64,000 bases of DNA from NCBI RefSeq assembly GCF_003201675.2, contig NZ_CP029287.2:1674001-1738000 (forward strand). Reading direction: 5' to 3'. This DNA is from Metallosphaera hakonensis JCM 8857 = DSM 7519. GTDB lineage: Archaea; Thermoproteota; Thermoprotei_A; Sulfolobales; Sulfolobaceae. Below, one piece after another: positions 8,934 to 18,878 of this stretch. Numbering within the stretch: position 1 is the first letter of the stretch; every line of letters begins with the position of its first letter. A model generated the notes under the pieces. That model worked only from the letters and a program-made list of their open reading frames with translations, was not told the origin of the DNA and did no database searches. Made by a program: the position numbers and the translations under genes.

Positions 8934-9561
8934 CGGACAAACCTAAGTTCTCGGACTGAAATTGGGTATAGGCTCTAGAAAGTTCCTCTATGTTGGTAGC
9001 CTTCTTTACTCTCTTTATTAAGGCCATCAATGCGTCCCTATCCTCTAAGGTGTAGGGACCTCTCCTATATAGGATTAAGGCGCACTGCGGGTTCATAACT
9101 CCAATACTCATGTAACCCTTGATGAGCAGGGAATCCGCAGTCTCCAAATCAGGCGAGGAGAACAGGCAGATTCCTGGGTGAGTGTGGGCTGAAGTGACCC
9201 CATGGGGCATTGGCAAACTCACCCTATTTTCTTCCCCCTCGAAAATTACATATTCTCCGCTCTCCAGGGTAAAGGATATGAACTCTATTCCGTTTTTCAT
9301 TGTTCTCCGTGAATATTCCATGAACACTTCTCTGAGAAATCTCAAATGCTCCTTGAAGATCTCTTCATAGAGTGAGGTAAACGGAAAAGGTGCTTTTCCC
9401 AGCTCAGCCCCATTCACGGGAACTTCGGTGAAAAGAGCATTGAAGTCGGTTGTAGGCTGAACGTCATATTCCTCATATATTTCCTCAGCCTTATTGAGAA
9501 GTTCCGAGAGCTTAGCTAATCTCCGAGAAGTCTCATGGAGTCCTATTTTTTGCTCCTTCAC
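8920..9561 (-). CDS. JAMM/MPN-like putative metalloprotease
   Basis: A 213-residue protein with a basic helical N-terminus (1-80) and a C-terminal domain carrying [15 protein letters not shown] (His126, His128, Ser135, Asp138). This is close to the JAMM motif HxHx7SxxD of deubiquitinases such as AMSH, but the loop is one residue shorter (HxHx6SxxD). A substrate could be a ubiquitin-like protein (SAMP/Urm1) or a conjugate; this is inference. The gene overlaps pyrF by 29 bases at its start, so it is probably co-transcribed with pyrE-pyrF. Confidence 0.65.
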   Translation of the reverse strand: MKEQKIGLHETSRRLAKLSELLNKAEEIYEEYDVQPTTDFNALFTEVPVNGAELGKAPFPFTSLYEEIFKEHLRFLREVFMEYSRRTMKNGIEFISFTLESGEYVIFEGEENRVSLPMPHGVTSAHTHPGICLFSSPDLETADSLLIKGYMSIGVMNPQCALILYRRGPYTLEDRDALMALIKRVKKATNIEELSRAYTQFQSENLGLSVNRF

Positions 9562-10183
9562 AGGTTTTCATAACCTCCTCTTGACTTTGAGCGATCTCCC
9601 TTAATTTTTGAGCTGGATCCCTAGCTTGGTAAACCGATCTTCCCACGATCTCGTAATCGGCTCCATGACAAATTGCAGTCCCTGGCTTAGCACCCTGTGC
9701 ACCAACTCCTGGAGATATTATCACCTTGTCTGGGAAGTCCTCTCTAACCCTGGCAATCATATCCGGTCTAGTGGCTGGGGCAACTAACCCCTTCGGGTTG
9801 ATCTTCGATGCGATCTCCCTTAGGTAAGGATAGAAAGCGTCGTTCCATCCAGGGTGGGACATCGACACCACAAGGAACAGGTCTATTTCGTTTTCAACTA
9901 GCTTATCTAAAGCTCCTTGGACTCCAATGAAACTGTGAGCTATGAACGCGTTACCTAAACTCCTTAGATTATTTACTATCATTTCCATGGTGTTATCTAT
10001 ATCAGCGAGTTTAAGATCCAGGATCCTGATTCCCTGAAACCTCCTTACCAAGCTCTCAAGCTTAACCCTCTCCATTGAGAGGATGAGGGGCCAGCCAATC
10101 TTCACTCCTCCTAGATAAGGATTCAGGTCATCCACGAGCTCCTCCGAAACGGGGAAGTCCAGAGAGAGGATTATTTTCTTCAT
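9533..10183 (-). CDS. pyrF: Orotidine 5'-phosphate decarboxylase
   Basis: Last step of UMP synthesis, OMP to UMP. The catalytic DLKLADI (Asp56, Lys58, Asp61) is intact, with the phosphate-binding SPGVGAQG near 166 and GRSVYQA near 191. 216 residues is the usual archaeal size. It follows pyrE with an ATGA overlap and in turn overlaps the JAMM-like gene. Confidence 0.96.
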   Translation of the reverse strand: MKKIILSLDFPVSEELVDDLNPYLGGVKIGWPLILSMERVKLESLVRRFQGIRILDLKLADIDNTMEMIVNNLRSLGNAFIAHSFIGVQGALDKLVENEIDLFLVVSMSHPGWNDAFYPYLREIASKINPKGLVAPATRPDMIARVREDFPDKVIISPGVGAQGAKPGTAICHGADYEIVGRSVYQARDPAQKLREIAQSQEEVMKTCEGAKNRTP

Positions 10184-10755
10184 CTTGTTCCACCAAGGTA
10201 GTCCAGGATTAACTTTCTCTCGCTTTCGTTGAGCTTTTCTGAAACGGATCTCAATATCTCTGATATTCTGAAGACTGCTCTAAACTCGATTCCTAACCTG
10301 GCCAACTTATCCCTTGCCCCTTCCTCCCTGTCTACTATAACCAGGGCTCCCACTACATTCCCACCACTTTTGCTTACCTCCAAAGACGCCTTCTCTATGG
10401 ACCCACCCGTGGTTGCCACGTCATCGACAATTAAGACTCTCTTGTTCGAAACTTCGGCCTCCACTAACTTATCAGTTCCGTATCCCTTCTTCTCAACCCT
10501 AACGTATCCCATTGGTAGGTTCATTTTACAGGCTATGAACGAGGCCAACGGAACTCCACCTGTAGCTACGCCCAAAACTATATCGAAATTCATGTCCTTA
10601 ATCTTAGCTAGTGCCTCATCTACAACTTGAGGAAACTCTGGAAAACTGGGAAATCTTCTTAGATCAATGTAATAGGGACTAGTCCTACCTGATGTGAGAA
10701 CGAAGTTTCCTATGAGAAGGAGCTTCCTTTTAATCAAAACTTCTCCTATATCCAT
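10180..10755 (-). CDS. pyrE: Orotate phosphoribosyltransferase
   Basis: Adds the ribose-phosphate of PRPP to orotate. The PRPP motif [13 protein letters not shown] lies at 107-119, and the family strands [14 protein letters not shown] (21-34) and [10 protein letters not shown] (62-71) are present. 191 residues. First gene of the leftward pyrE-pyrF-(JAMM-like) unit, divergent from pyrB with only 68 bases between the starts. Confidence 0.95.
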   Translation of the reverse strand: MDIGEVLIKRKLLLIGNFVLTSGRTSPYYIDLRRFPSFPEFPQVVDEALAKIKDMNFDIVLGVATGGVPLASFIACKMNLPMGYVRVEKKGYGTDKLVEAEVSNKRVLIVDDVATTGGSIEKASLEVSKSGGNVVGALVIVDREEGARDKLARLGIEFRAVFRISEILRSVSEKLNESERKLILDYLGGTR

Positions 10756-10784
10756 GTATCCCTGTCTAGATAGAAGGAAAAGAG

Positions 10785-10794
10785 TTTAAATATA
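10785..10794. promoter_or_regulatory. TATA box shared by pyrE and pyrB
   Basis: TTTAAATATA lies midway between the divergent starts. Counting about 26 bases each way from its centre gives transcription starts about 8 bases before both the pyrE ATG (10755) and the pyrB GTG (10824). A second T/A-rich sequence at 10808-10816 is too close to pyrB to serve it. Joint control of the two pyrimidine units is inferred. Confidence 0.45.
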
Positions 10795-10823
10795 GTTCGA
10801 GTTAATAGTTTTAAGGGCATTAC

Positions 10824-11720
10824 GTGAGAGATGTAATTTCGGTTCTAGATTTTTCAAAGGAAGAAATTCTCAAACTTTTCGACCTCACGGAAAAGCACCT
10901 GAACAACCAATTTAGGCCCAAACTTGAGGGAAAGATAGTAGCCACTGCCTTCTTTGAACCCAGTACCAGGACTGCCCTTAGCTTCTCCAGCGCGGCCCTT
11001 TCAATTGGAGCCAAAGTTCTGGGATTCTCATCTGACGAAGCTACCTCTGTGTCCAAGGGAGAAAACCTGGCGGACACCATAAGAATGCTTGACAACTACG
11101 CAGATTGCATTGTAATGAGGCACAAGCTTGATGGATCGGCAAAGTTCGCCGCAGAAATCGCCTCTAAGCCGGTAATAAATGCAGGAGACGGAAAGAGGGA
11201 ACATCCCACTCAGGCTCTCATAGATATGTTTACTGTGATGAAACTTTTTGGCCAACTTGAGAATTTAGTTTTCGGTTTCATAGGCGATTTGAGGTACGCC
11301 AGGACAGTGAACAGCATGCTCAGGATCCTCACGCTTTTCAAGCCCAAAATGGTTTACTTAATCTCGCCTCAACAGCTCAGAGCAAGGACAGAGATACTCG
11401 AGGGTCTCAACTACCCCTTTAAGGAAATTACAGACGTGAGGGACGTTGCTGGGGAACTCGATGTTCTTTACGTGACGCGAATACAGAGGGAGAGATTCCT
11501 AGATGAGGATGAATACGAAAAAGTGAAGGAGAGTTACAAGGTAGACGTTAAAACAGTGGAAGCAATGAGAAAGGACTCCGCAATTCTTCACCCATTACCT
11601 AGGGTCTCCGAAGTAGATAGAAAAATAGATTCCATGCCTCAAGCCAAGTACTTTTTGGAGGCGTCATACGCGGTTCCACTTAGGTCAGTACTACTTCACG
11701 AGGTAATGACAGGTGATTGA
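10824..11720 (+). CDS. pyrB: Aspartate carbamoyltransferase, catalytic subunit
   Basis: Condenses carbamoyl phosphate and aspartate. The carbamoyl-phosphate loop FEPSTRT is at 44-50, the [14 protein letters not shown] segment near 122, and the aspartate-loop [10 protein letters not shown] near 257. 298 residues, GTG start. It overlaps pyrI by 8 bases, so catalytic and regulatory subunits are made together as in other archaea. Confidence 0.96.
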   Translation: MRDVISVLDFSKEEILKLFDLTEKHLNNQFRPKLEGKIVATAFFEPSTRTALSFSSAALSIGAKVLGFSSDEATSVSKGENLADTIRMLDNYADCIVMRHKLDGSAKFAAEIASKPVINAGDGKREHPTQALIDMFTVMKLFGQLENLVFGFIGDLRYARTVNSMLRILTLFKPKMVYLISPQQLRARTEILEGLNYPFKEITDVRDVAGELDVLYVTRIQRERFLDEDEYEKVKESYKVDVKTVEAMRKDSAILHPLPRVSEVDRKIDSMPQAKYFLEASYAVPLRSVLLHEVMTGD

Positions 11721-12189
11721 ATTGAAAAGTGGTTTGATCGTGAGCAAGATAAAGGATGGGACGGTAATAGATCATATACCAGCCGGGAGAGCCCTTGCTG
11801 TCCTCAAGGTCCTAGGGATTCGGGGAATTGAGGGATCTAGGATTGCTCTAGTTATGAACGCTGAAAGCTCCAAATACGGTAGAAAGGACATACTTAAGAT
11901 CGAGGATAGAACCATTGAGGAGAAGGAGGCGGAGTTAATTACCCTTATCGCGCCAGAGGCCACCATCAACATCATCAAGGAATACGAGGTTGTAGGTAAG
12001 AGGAAACAAGAAATTCCAGATTTCATAACAGGCCTACTCAAATGCAGTAATCCCTCTTGCGTTACCAACAATGATCCGGAGGCAGTGTCCAAGTTCAGAA
12101 CCATAGTGAAGAGACCAATAGTCCTCTCCTGCACTTACTGCGAGACCAGACTGACCGAGGACGAAGTCATGAGGCAGATTCTAGGATGA
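11713..12189 (+). CDS. pyrI: Aspartate carbamoyltransferase, regulatory subunit
   Basis: Nucleotide-binding regulatory subunit (158 residues). The N-terminal allosteric domain is followed by a zinc domain with CSNPSC and CTYC, the four-cysteine pattern of PyrI. GTG start at 11713, inside the end of pyrB; its stop overlaps pyrK by 4 bases. Confidence 0.95.
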   Translation: MIELKSGLIVSKIKDGTVIDHIPAGRALAVLKVLGIRGIEGSRIALVMNAESSKYGRKDILKIEDRTIEEKEAELITLIAPEATINIIKEYEVVGKRKQEIPDFITGLLKCSNPSCVTNNDPEAVSKFRTIVKRPIVLSCTYCETRLTEDEVMRQILG

Positions 12190-12767
12190 TATCCAGGGTC
12201 CTAGAATACCATAGGGAGAGGAAGACCACCAGGTTCACATTAAGTTATTCGGGTGTCAGGCCTAGGCCAGGTCAGTTCGTGGCTCTGGTAATTCCTGGAG
12301 AAAAGGAAATCCCGTTGGGGGTAGCAGACTATAGGGAAGGGGAGGTTGAGATATACATTGATTCGTGGAATCTGGCACAATGGATGATCTCCAGGGAGAA
12401 GGTGATTTTGGAGGGCCCTTTCGGAAGACAATTGAAGTTGGGTAATGTAAAGGGAATATCAACGGGGGATCTGTATCACGACCTACTATTTCCTCTTAGG
12501 GAGGCCAGGAGAATGGGTTTTGACGCTAAACTTGAGTGCCTGGACGAATGTGACACCGTCTTTACTTCCAAGGAGAGAGAGAATTGGGACCTAATTATAG
12601 CCTCAGTTCCTCGCGAAGTTATTGGAAAATTACCGGCTGGAACCCTAGTCTACGTTAGGTGGGCTAAAATGAACTGTATGGCAGGGGTATGCGGAGTATG
12701 TCAAATCAGAGGTAAGTTAGCTTGTGTAGAGGGCCCATTCTTAGAGGTGGAGAAGGTTGTGGATTAA
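12186..12767 (+). CDS. pyrK: Dihydroorotate dehydrogenase electron-transfer subunit (PyrK-like)
   Basis: A 193-residue ferredoxin-reductase-like protein that passes electrons from PyrD. The FAD strand [12 protein letters not shown] is at 27-38. The C-terminus has Cys164, Cys169, Cys172 and Cys180, a [2Fe-2S] site; the last spacing (seven residues) is shorter than in the well-studied bacterial PyrK. The protein is also shorter than bacterial PyrK (about 250 residues) and lacks an evident NAD-binding motif, so the final electron acceptor may not be NAD. It sits between pyrI and pyrC with overlaps on both sides. Confidence 0.85.
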   Translation: MISRVLEYHRERKTTRFTLSYSGVRPRPGQFVALVIPGEKEIPLGVADYREGEVEIYIDSWNLAQWMISREKVILEGPFGRQLKLGNVKGISTGDLYHDLLFPLREARRMGFDAKLECLDECDTVFTSKERENWDLIIASVPREVIGKLPAGTLVYVRWAKMNCMAGVCGVCQIRGKLACVEGPFLEVEKVVD

Positions 12768-13908
12768 AGGTAAGATTTTTGTCGATGGAATAACTGAGGG
12801 ATGCGTAGGTTTCGATAGAAGGATAAAGGAACTCAAGAAGGAATGTAAACCAGACCTAAAATTTCCCGACGATTCCCTAATATTTCCTGCTGGAGTCGAT
12901 ATGCACGTTCATTTAAGGGGGCTACGGCTAGCTTACAAGGAGACCGTTGCCTCAGCTACCTCAGAGGCAGTTTTCGGTGGTGTAGGAGTTGTAGTGGATA
13001 TGCCAAACACATCTCCAGTGATCAAGGATCCAGCGACCATTAAGACTAGGCTCGCAGAGCTCGCCAACTATGCCAGATGCGATTACGGAATCTATTCAGG
13101 CGTCACGAAGGAGGACGTGGATAGTTTACCAATAGCAGGTTACAAGGTCTTTCCAGAGGACCTGGAGAAGGAAGAACTTGAGACCGTGATGAAGTCGAAC
13201 AAGTTGAAGATCCTTCATCCAGAAATACCCTTATCTCTCCGCCCTGGTCGGGGGAACAGAAGGTTGTGGCAGGAGATCGCATCAATATACTTGGTCAGCG
13301 GGAAATTTCACATTACCCATGTGACCAACATTGAAACTCTGAGATTGGCTAAGAATCAAGGCTTCACAACAGACTTAACAATGCACCATTTGTTAGTTGA
13401 TGGGGAGAAGGACTGCCTTTCTAAGGTAAATCCGCCTATCAGGGACTTAACCGAGAGGAGGAAACTCATCGCGGGTATCTTTGAGGTTGATGCGGTGGCT
13501 AGCGATCATGCACCGCATTCCAGTGACGAGAAGGAATTACCTTACGAGCTATGTCCTCCTGGAATACCCGCAGTCTCCTTCACTCTTCCCTTCCTATATT
13601 CCCTTGCGTTTAGGGGTTTGATACCCCTGTCTAGAGTGGTGGAGTTAACTGCGAGTAACCCCAGCAAAATTCTGGGCATAAATGCTGGCATTATCAAGGA
13701 AGGCAACGTTGCCAATTTCGTTGTTTTGAGAAGGGAGAGATGGAGATACTCCACGAGGTTTAGCAAGGCCCTACACACTCCTTTGGATAAATACCCTCTC
13801 GACGCCATGGTTTACGCCACCATAGTGGAGGGAAAGGTGGCCTACATGGATGGAGACGCTTATCCTGTGAGGGGATCAAATGTATTCGACAAAACTGGCA
13901 GGACTTGA
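12757..13908 (+). CDS. pyrC: Dihydroorotase
   Basis: Zinc amidohydrolase closing the pyrimidine ring. Metal ligands are seen in DMHVHLRG (His50, His52) and near the C-terminus in SDHAPHS. 383 residues. TTG start, overlapping the end of pyrK by 11 bases; the end overlaps pyrD by 29 bases. Confidence 0.93.
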   Translation: MWIKGKIFVDGITEGCVGFDRRIKELKKECKPDLKFPDDSLIFPAGVDMHVHLRGLRLAYKETVASATSEAVFGGVGVVVDMPNTSPVIKDPATIKTRLAELANYARCDYGIYSGVTKEDVDSLPIAGYKVFPEDLEKEELETVMKSNKLKILHPEIPLSLRPGRGNRRLWQEIASIYLVSGKFHITHVTNIETLRLAKNQGFTTDLTMHHLLVDGEKDCLSKVNPPIRDLTERRKLIAGIFEVDAVASDHAPHSSDEKELPYELCPPGIPAVSFTLPFLYSLAFRGLIPLSRVVELTASNPSKILGINAGIIKEGNVANFVVLRRERWRYSTRFSKALHTPLDKYPLDAMVYATIVEGKVAYMDGDAYPVRGSNVFDKTGRT

Positions 13909-14752
13909 GTTAGAGGACCCCTTCCTAATCGCATCTGGAATAGTGCCAGATGTCCCAGAGTTTATGGAGTCAATCTGTAAACAATACAGACCTTCAGCAA
14001 TAACTACCAAGACGTTCACCCTTAACCCTCTCAATCCCCACCATTCACCAACCTTCATCAAAATAGGAGAAGGTTGCTATATGAATGCCATAGGTCTGGG
14101 CAATCCTGGAATTGGGGAACTTAGAGAGGTCGGCTGCAGACTGTTCGTTAGCATAGGAGGCTCATCTAAAGAGGAAATCATTGAGACGGCCATAAGGGCT
14201 GAAAATCTTGCCTCGTTGATTGAGATAAATGTTAGCAGTCCCAATAGGAGAAATTATGGAGCGGACGTGTCAAGTTCGGTCAGGGAAATTGTTAAGGATG
14301 TGAAAAGCGTTGTGTCTAAACCGGTTTTCGTAAAGCTAGGACCATGGGATAACGTTGTGGAACTATCAGGAAAGGCGTTAGATGGAGGAGCAGATGGACT
14401 GACTCTAATAAATACAATCAAAGGAATGAAGATTGATGTGGAGACCGGTAAACCCATCCTATCTTACGGCACAGGAGGGATATCTGGAAGGTGTATTCAT
14501 CCCATTGCAGTAAGGATAATTCATGACGTCTACAGAGAGTACGCCCCTGAAATTATTGGAGTAGGTGGAGTTTTCTCGGCCGACGACGCACTTGAGCTCA
14601 TGGAAGTTGGAGCCAAGGCCATAGGATTGGGAACTGTCCTAATTGATCAAGGTTATCAAAGTCTGACTTCCATCAGAGAGCAAGTTAAGTCCTTCTTAGA
14701 GGAGAAGGGAATAAATCTCTCCAGTGTGATAGGTTCAGGAGTGAAAAAATGA
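13880..14752 (+). CDS. pyrD: Dihydroorotate dehydrogenase, catalytic subunit
   Basis: FMN enzyme oxidising dihydroorotate to orotate, 290 residues, class 1B by its pairing with the PyrK-like subunit. Visible are [10 protein letters not shown] near the start, the substrate-loop [10 protein letters not shown] near 116-125, VFVKLGP near 150 and the FMN-phosphate strands GTGGISG and GVGGVFS. Like other class 1B/archaeal members it has no N-terminal membrane helix, so it is cytosolic. Confidence 0.94.
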   Translation: MYSTKLAGLELEDPFLIASGIVPDVPEFMESICKQYRPSAITTKTFTLNPLNPHHSPTFIKIGEGCYMNAIGLGNPGIGELREVGCRLFVSIGGSSKEEIIETAIRAENLASLIEINVSSPNRRNYGADVSSSVREIVKDVKSVVSKPVFVKLGPWDNVVELSGKALDGGADGLTLINTIKGMKIDVETGKPILSYGTGGISGRCIHPIAVRIIHDVYREYAPEIIGVGGVFSADDALELMEVGAKAIGLGTVLIDQGYQSLTSIREQVKSFLEEKGINLSSVIGSGVKK

Positions 14753-15045
14753 CAAGAATAAATATGAAGGGCAGGGACATGGAGAACCTAGTCTTCTTGG
14801 GAAGAGTGAAAACTGTCAACGTGGAGTTCTGTAATGATACGAAGACCATGGCTAAGGTCATTGCTAAACTTGACACGGAAGAGGAAGTAGAGACAGAGTG
14901 TATACCAACTAGGGCAGCCGGGAAAATCTCCACAGTAATGAAACATTATCTCAGGTTAGGAGTAGGAAAATATATAATCAAGGAAGCTGACGTAGTAGGA
15001 AACGTGGACACGGAGGGGGGAGAAGAAGATGAAACTCAGAATTGA
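14749..15045 (+). CDS. Small protein of unknown function in the pyrimidine operon
   Basis: A 98-residue soluble protein, not recognised. It has an alternating beta-type pattern in the middle ([19 protein letters not shown]) and a Glu-rich tail. The start ATG overlaps the pyrD stop as ATGA; later ATGs at 14764 and 14779 are also possible. The tail overlaps the next gene by 17 bases. Position in the operon is the only hint about its role. Confidence 0.65.
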   Translation: MTRINMKGRDMENLVFLGRVKTVNVEFCNDTKTMAKVIAKLDTEEEVETECIPTRAAGKISTVMKHYLRLGVGKYIIKEADVVGNVDTEGGEEDETQN

Positions 15046-15364
15046 CAAACTACCTAAAACCGATGAAGACCTAGAGGAAATACAGAGAGAGGTTGAAAGT
15101 TCTCATCATGATCATGAACATCACGAACATAGCCATGGCGAGTCTGATCTGGAATCCATACTGGGAGAACTCTACGTTAACTATCAAAGTCTCGAATCCA
15201 AAACCAAGGAATTGGAGGAAGAAAACCAGAGGCTCAAGAAGGAATTAGCTAACGTTTATCGTATTTTATCCCATATAGTTACTGCATTGGTGACTAATAA
15301 TGCCGAAGACAAACGTAAGTCTTTAAATGAAATTCTTTCCATACTGGCACATGATAATAGATAA
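15029..15364 (+). CDS. Histidine-rich coiled-coil protein
   Basis: A 111-residue protein. Residues 25-40 contain [12 protein letters not shown], a probable divalent-metal binding cluster (Ni, Zn, Co or Cu), followed by a heptad-like coiled coil rich in Glu, Lys and Leu (about 42-85). No membrane segment is visible. It overlaps the unknown gene upstream and the marC start downstream. A metal-storage or metal-chaperone role is inference only. Confidence 0.6.
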   Translation: MKLRIDKLPKTDEDLEEIQREVESSHHDHEHHEHSHGESDLESILGELYVNYQSLESKTKELEEENQRLKKELANVYRILSHIVTALVTNNAEDKRKSLNEILSILAHDNR

Positions 15365-15953
15365 CGTCATTGTTATCGCTGTAAAAGTTTTCGCTGTAAT
15401 GGATCCCTTCTCGATCATTCCCTACATTCTTTCTATCTTTGAGGAAGCTACTCAAGGCGGAGAGAACATGCGCTGGAGCTATCTGGTTAATAAGATAGAG
15501 ATAGCTGTGATCGTTCTCCTTCTCCTATTTTCTGTGATTGGGAGATTCATTCTACAATTTCTTGGAATACAGCCTTACTCCCTTGAAATAGGTGGAGGTA
15601 TACTACTAGTATATCTAGGCATTGATACCCTGGGAGGCTTTCAGCAACTCAAATTTCTCTCCAAGAGGCTTGAGGAAGCCGTTGTGACTCCCATTGCTAC
15701 TCCGCTCATAGTTGGTCCTGGGACCATGACAGCCCTGGTTTCTCTCTCAGTGCAGAATAGTATACTAGAACTGGCTTTGGGTAGCCTCATAGCTTCTGCA
15801 CTAACCTATGCGGTGCTTTTAACTGGGCCTCTTCTGATAAAGGTTCTGGGAAGAACGGGTACTGTCGCGGCCGGAAGGTTCACTGCCATAATAATCGCTG
15901 CCTTTGGAGTTCAATTAATCATACAAGGTATATCTCAAGCTAAGGTTGCATGA
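15351..15953 (+). CDS. MarC-family integral membrane protein
   Basis: About 200 residues with six likely transmembrane helices; the [12 protein letters not shown] motif in helix 1 and [14 protein letters not shown] in the middle are signatures of the MarC family, whose transport or regulatory role is unsettled. An ATG at 15327 would add eight residues, but the one at 15351 gives a natural helix start and a smaller overlap with the His-rich gene, so it is preferred. Last gene of the pyrB-led unit. Confidence 0.85.
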   Translation: MIIDNVIVIAVKVFAVMDPFSIIPYILSIFEEATQGGENMRWSYLVNKIEIAVIVLLLLFSVIGRFILQFLGIQPYSLEIGGGILLVYLGIDTLGGFQQLKFLSKRLEEAVVTPIATPLIVGPGTMTALVSLSVQNSILELALGSLIASALTYAVLLTGPLLIKVLGRTGTVAAGRFTAIIIAAFGVQLIIQGISQAKVA

Positions 15954-16011
15954 CAATTCCCTCGAAGAATAAAAATTTTTTAATCAGTAAGAAAATGAGT
16001 TAGCGGGTTTC

Positions 16012-16482
16012 ATGTCAAGTAATGGGAGAAAAAGGGTGGAACTTGATACTATTGACAGGAGATTACTAATTGAATTATTGAGGGACTCCCGCGTGAGCCT
16101 AAGAAGGCTTTCGGAGGAGATGAACGTCTCTCCTGCCACGTTACATAATAGGTTAACGAAACTTGTTCAGGAGGGGGTTATAAGGGGTTTTACTGCGCTA
16201 GTTGATTACACCAAGCTTGGGTATTCTCTTTCCGCGATCATTATGGTGAAAGTAAGTGGGAAGTACCTAGTTGAGTTCGAGAAGGAGATAGCCAACACCG
16301 ACAATATCGTCGCCGTATATGACGTCGTAGGAGAATATGACGTCGTGTTGATAGCTAAGTTCAGGAGTGTGGAGGAGTTGGACGCGTTTCTAAAACAATT
16401 GCTTAAGAATAGCAAGGTGGAGAGGACATATACTAGCATAGTCCTTAACTCGGTTAAAGAGGATCCTAGAGTCAGAATCTAG
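16012..16482 (+). CDS. Lrp/AsnC-family transcription regulator
   Basis: A 156-residue regulator. Residues 12-60 form the helix-turn-helix ([19 protein letters not shown], then [14 protein letters not shown]). The C-terminal RAM domain (70-150) has the [11 protein letters not shown] strand. Effector is probably an amino acid but cannot be named from sequence. It is a single-gene unit with T/A-rich DNA around 15973 that may be its TATA box. Confidence 0.93.
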   Translation: MSSNGRKRVELDTIDRRLLIELLRDSRVSLRRLSEEMNVSPATLHNRLTKLVQEGVIRGFTALVDYTKLGYSLSAIIMVKVSGKYLVEFEKEIANTDNIVAVYDVVGEYDVVLIAKFRSVEELDAFLKQLLKNSKVERTYTSIVLNSVKEDPRVRI

Positions 16483-16744
16483 AAACTTATGAGCAAAATA
16501 GCTCTCTTCTGATCTTACTCTCTGAGGATCTGTTCAATATTTTAAGTATATATTGAGAATTCTATTTATAACTAGATTCAAATATTATCAAGATTAAAAA
16601 TTAACTTTTTTATGAATGGGGGTTTTGATTTTAGGAAAATACTACGACCTTATAATCAAGACTATCGAAGTGATAAGCATCGCAGTAATTCCCAAAATCC
16701 TTATATATGAATCCAGGGGCTTAACACAATATATGGTGTTTTGA
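16483..16744. other. AT-rich intergenic stretch
   Basis: No supported gene. A TATA-like TTATATATG (16700-16708) probably serves the zinc-ribbon gene that follows. A 32-codon frame at 16612 (+) has unusual composition and is not proposed as a gene. Confidence 0.4.
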
Positions 16745-17050
16745 TTGAGGTTTTGTCCTAAGGATGGAGGAATAATGTTACCCACAAAAAAAGATGATAA
16801 GGAGGTTTTGAGGTGCAAGAAGTGTGGGTATGAAGAGCCCCTTGATAGGAAGGCCAAGAAAGCCTATCAGATTAAAGAAAATAAGACTAAGTCTGGAAAA
16901 GTCCTGACTACATCTGTAGTTAGCGAAAGGGAGGGGAGAAAACGCGAGGACGATGAATGGGAACAAGAGAGAGAAGAGTATTACAAGGAAGTGGGCTTAG
17001 ATTTACTTAGAGATGAACTAGAGGGTTCGGAAGAGAGCGATGAGGAGTAG
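16745..17050 (+). CDS. RPB9/TFS-like zinc-ribbon protein with acidic tail
   Basis: A 101-residue protein. The first 35 residues resemble the N-terminal zinc ribbon of transcription factor S or RPB9 (FCPKDGG...RCKKCGYEE). The second ligand is Asp7 where TFS has Cys, leaving Cys4, Cys24 and Cys27. The C-terminal RNA-cleavage ribbon of TFS is absent and is replaced by a charged helix and an acidic end (EGSEESDEE). It may be a polymerase-associated TFS paralogue that cannot stimulate cleavage. TTG start after a nearby TATA box. Confidence 0.7.
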   Translation: MRFCPKDGGIMLPTKKDDKEVLRCKKCGYEEPLDRKAKKAYQIKENKTKSGKVLTTSVVSEREGRKREDDEWEQEREEYYKEVGLDLLRDELEGSEESDEE

Positions 17051-17121
17051 AGTCTCTTTTCTACCTAGATTCACTTTAACACCGTAAACAATATATTAGT
17101 AAAACGCCTATTCATGGAATT

Positions 17122-17352
17122 ATGAGAATATCTGAAACTACCAACAAATATCTATTGAAGAAGGGCAATTTTGATCTGATAGTAGAAGAGGTAAAGAACG
17201 AGAAAGGGGAAAGGTTCTTTTCTATTGGATCTCTAAAAAGTACTTCCACTGCAAGCGGTGAGAGTTGGCAACTGGACACGAGCAGTTACAAAACAATAGA
17301 TAGGAAAAATCTAGATGCAGACTTGAAGAAGCTCCTCAGCCTAATTAAGTGA
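17122..17352 (+). CDS. Small conserved-looking protein of unknown function
   Basis: A 76-residue protein with a beta-rich first half and a C-terminal helix ([12 protein letters not shown]). Not recognised. It resembles small nucleic-acid binding proteins in its pattern of alternating charged and hydrophobic strands, but I see no diagnostic motif. Stop and following GTG overlap by 4 bases with the radical SAM gene frame. Confidence 0.6.
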   Translation: MRISETTNKYLLKKGNFDLIVEEVKNEKGERFFSIGSLKSTSTASGESWQLDTSSYKTIDRKNLDADLKKLLSLIK

Positions 17353-17356
17353 GGAG
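17350..17356 (+). promoter_or_regulatory. Shine-Dalgarno deciding the radical SAM start
   Basis: The purine-rich TGAGGAGG immediately follows the upstream stop and ends about 10 bases before ATG 17367. This favours that ATG over the GTG at 17349, which would lie on the ribosome site itself. Confidence 0.55.
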
Positions 17357-17366
17357 GTTATTAAAG

Positions 17367-18878
17367 ATGGAAAGCGTGGACTTCATATTAACCACGGACA
17401 GGTGTTTAATGACAAACCACCACGGAAAGGAGTTCCTTGGCTTTCTTGGAACAGGACCAGCAATAGGTGTTCCAGAGTCGGCGTGGAAGTGGTTGGCCTG
17501 TCCCAAGATGAAAACAGATAACATGGGAAGACCATGGGAAGCGCCTTACGGAATGAGAAAGGTAGAGGCCAAGCTAATTGATGAGGGATTTAAGGCTGCG
17601 ATAATAGATCCCGACCATTTGGCCCCTCACTTAAAGAATGCTAAAGCGCTCATGTTCTCCCATCATGACTACTTCGCTTTTGGACCTCCCTCCTCGACTT
17701 GGTGGGGGATCACTAAGCAGGAACCCGTCAACTACAAGAGCTTTCAAGAACTGATCAACAAGCCCGAAGTTCAAGAGGCTAAGAAACGCGGAGTAAAGAT
17801 GATTGCTGGAGGTCCGTCGGTTTGGCAGTGGCTATGGAGAGAGGACATGATTGAAAAAGTTGGAATAGATACCTTGGTCGATGGGGAGGCTGAGAGAGTC
17901 ATAGGCAAGCTTGCTCAGATGATTATCGACGGAGATGATCTACCTAGATATATGTATGTTAGTGGGGAAGACGTACCTGGTATAGAGGACATCCCTGATA
18001 TAAAGGGCGCGAGTGTCAATGGTCTCATTGAAATAATGAGAGGATGCGCTAGATCATGCAGGTTCTGTTCTGTCACGCTGAGACCCACCAGATATTATCC
18101 ATTGGAAAAGATAGAAAGGGAGATCCAGGTCAACGTGAGGGCCGGAGTCAAGCATGGGGTAATACACAGTGACGACGTTCTGTTCTATGGGGCTGTAGGT
18201 ATTCTACCTAGACCTGAACCATTAATCAAGCTACACAAGATGGTAAAGAAATACTATAAGACCATAGCCTGGAGCCACGCTAGCCTAGCCGCAATAAGGT
18301 TCTCTGAGGAAAAGTACGGACTAATCTCCAAACTCTCCGAGATAATATATGAAAATGGTAGCCAAAACTATCTGGGAGTTGAGGTCGGCATAGAGACCGG
18401 TTCTCCAAGATTAGCCAAGGAAATAATGCCAGCCAAGTCTGCCCCATACAAGCCTGAGAGTTACCCAGAAACGGTGAGCGAGGCATTCAAGATAATGCAC
18501 GAACATAATATAATCCCCGCAGGAACAATGATTGTCGGGTTGCCAGAGGAGAAGGAGGAGGACGTTAATAGAACCATTGAGTTGGTGGATAATCTTAGGT
18601 CGTATAGAAGTATACTTGTACCCATGTTCTTCGTTCCAATGGGGTACTTCAAGAATAAGGATTGGTTTACAAGAATTCAGTTGAGCCCATCTCACATAGA
18701 GCTATACAAGAAGGTGTTCTGGCATGATGTGTATTGGGCAGAGGATATACTGAACTCCTTCTATATGAAGGGACCGGTCTATTATCCAGTGAGAATGATA
18801 CTGAAGCTATTCCTAAGGGTAGCCAAAAGAAGAATGAAACAAGTGGAGGCTTGGCTTGAGTCCCAAATGAAAGCTTAA
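17367..18878 (+). CDS. B12-binding-type radical SAM protein
   Basis: About 503 residues. The N-terminal half resembles the cobalamin-type domain found before many radical SAM modules; the cluster motif is GCARSCRFC (CxxxCxxC) near residue 230, followed by EVGIETGS, and [10 protein letters not shown] further on. Radical SAM enzymes of this group modify lipids, tRNA or cofactors; a specific substrate cannot be assigned. The end overlaps the convergent serS by 4 bases. Confidence 0.85.
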   Translation: MESVDFILTTDRCLMTNHHGKEFLGFLGTGPAIGVPESAWKWLACPKMKTDNMGRPWEAPYGMRKVEAKLIDEGFKAAIIDPDHLAPHLKNAKALMFSHHDYFAFGPPSSTWWGITKQEPVNYKSFQELINKPEVQEAKKRGVKMIAGGPSVWQWLWREDMIEKVGIDTLVDGEAERVIGKLAQMIIDGDDLPRYMYVSGEDVPGIEDIPDIKGASVNGLIEIMRGCARSCRFCSVTLRPTRYYPLEKIEREIQVNVRAGVKHGVIHSDDVLFYGAVGILPRPEPLIKLHKMVKKYYKTIAWSHASLAAIRFSEEKYGLISKLSEIIYENGSQNYLGVEVGIETGSPRLAKEIMPAKSAPYKPESYPETVSEAFKIMHEHNIIPAGTMIVGLPEEKEEDVNRTIELVDNLRSYRSILVPMFFVPMGYFKNKDWFTRIQLSPSHIELYKKVFWHDVYWAEDILNSFYMKGPVYYPVRMILKLFLRVAKRRMKQVEAWLESQMKA

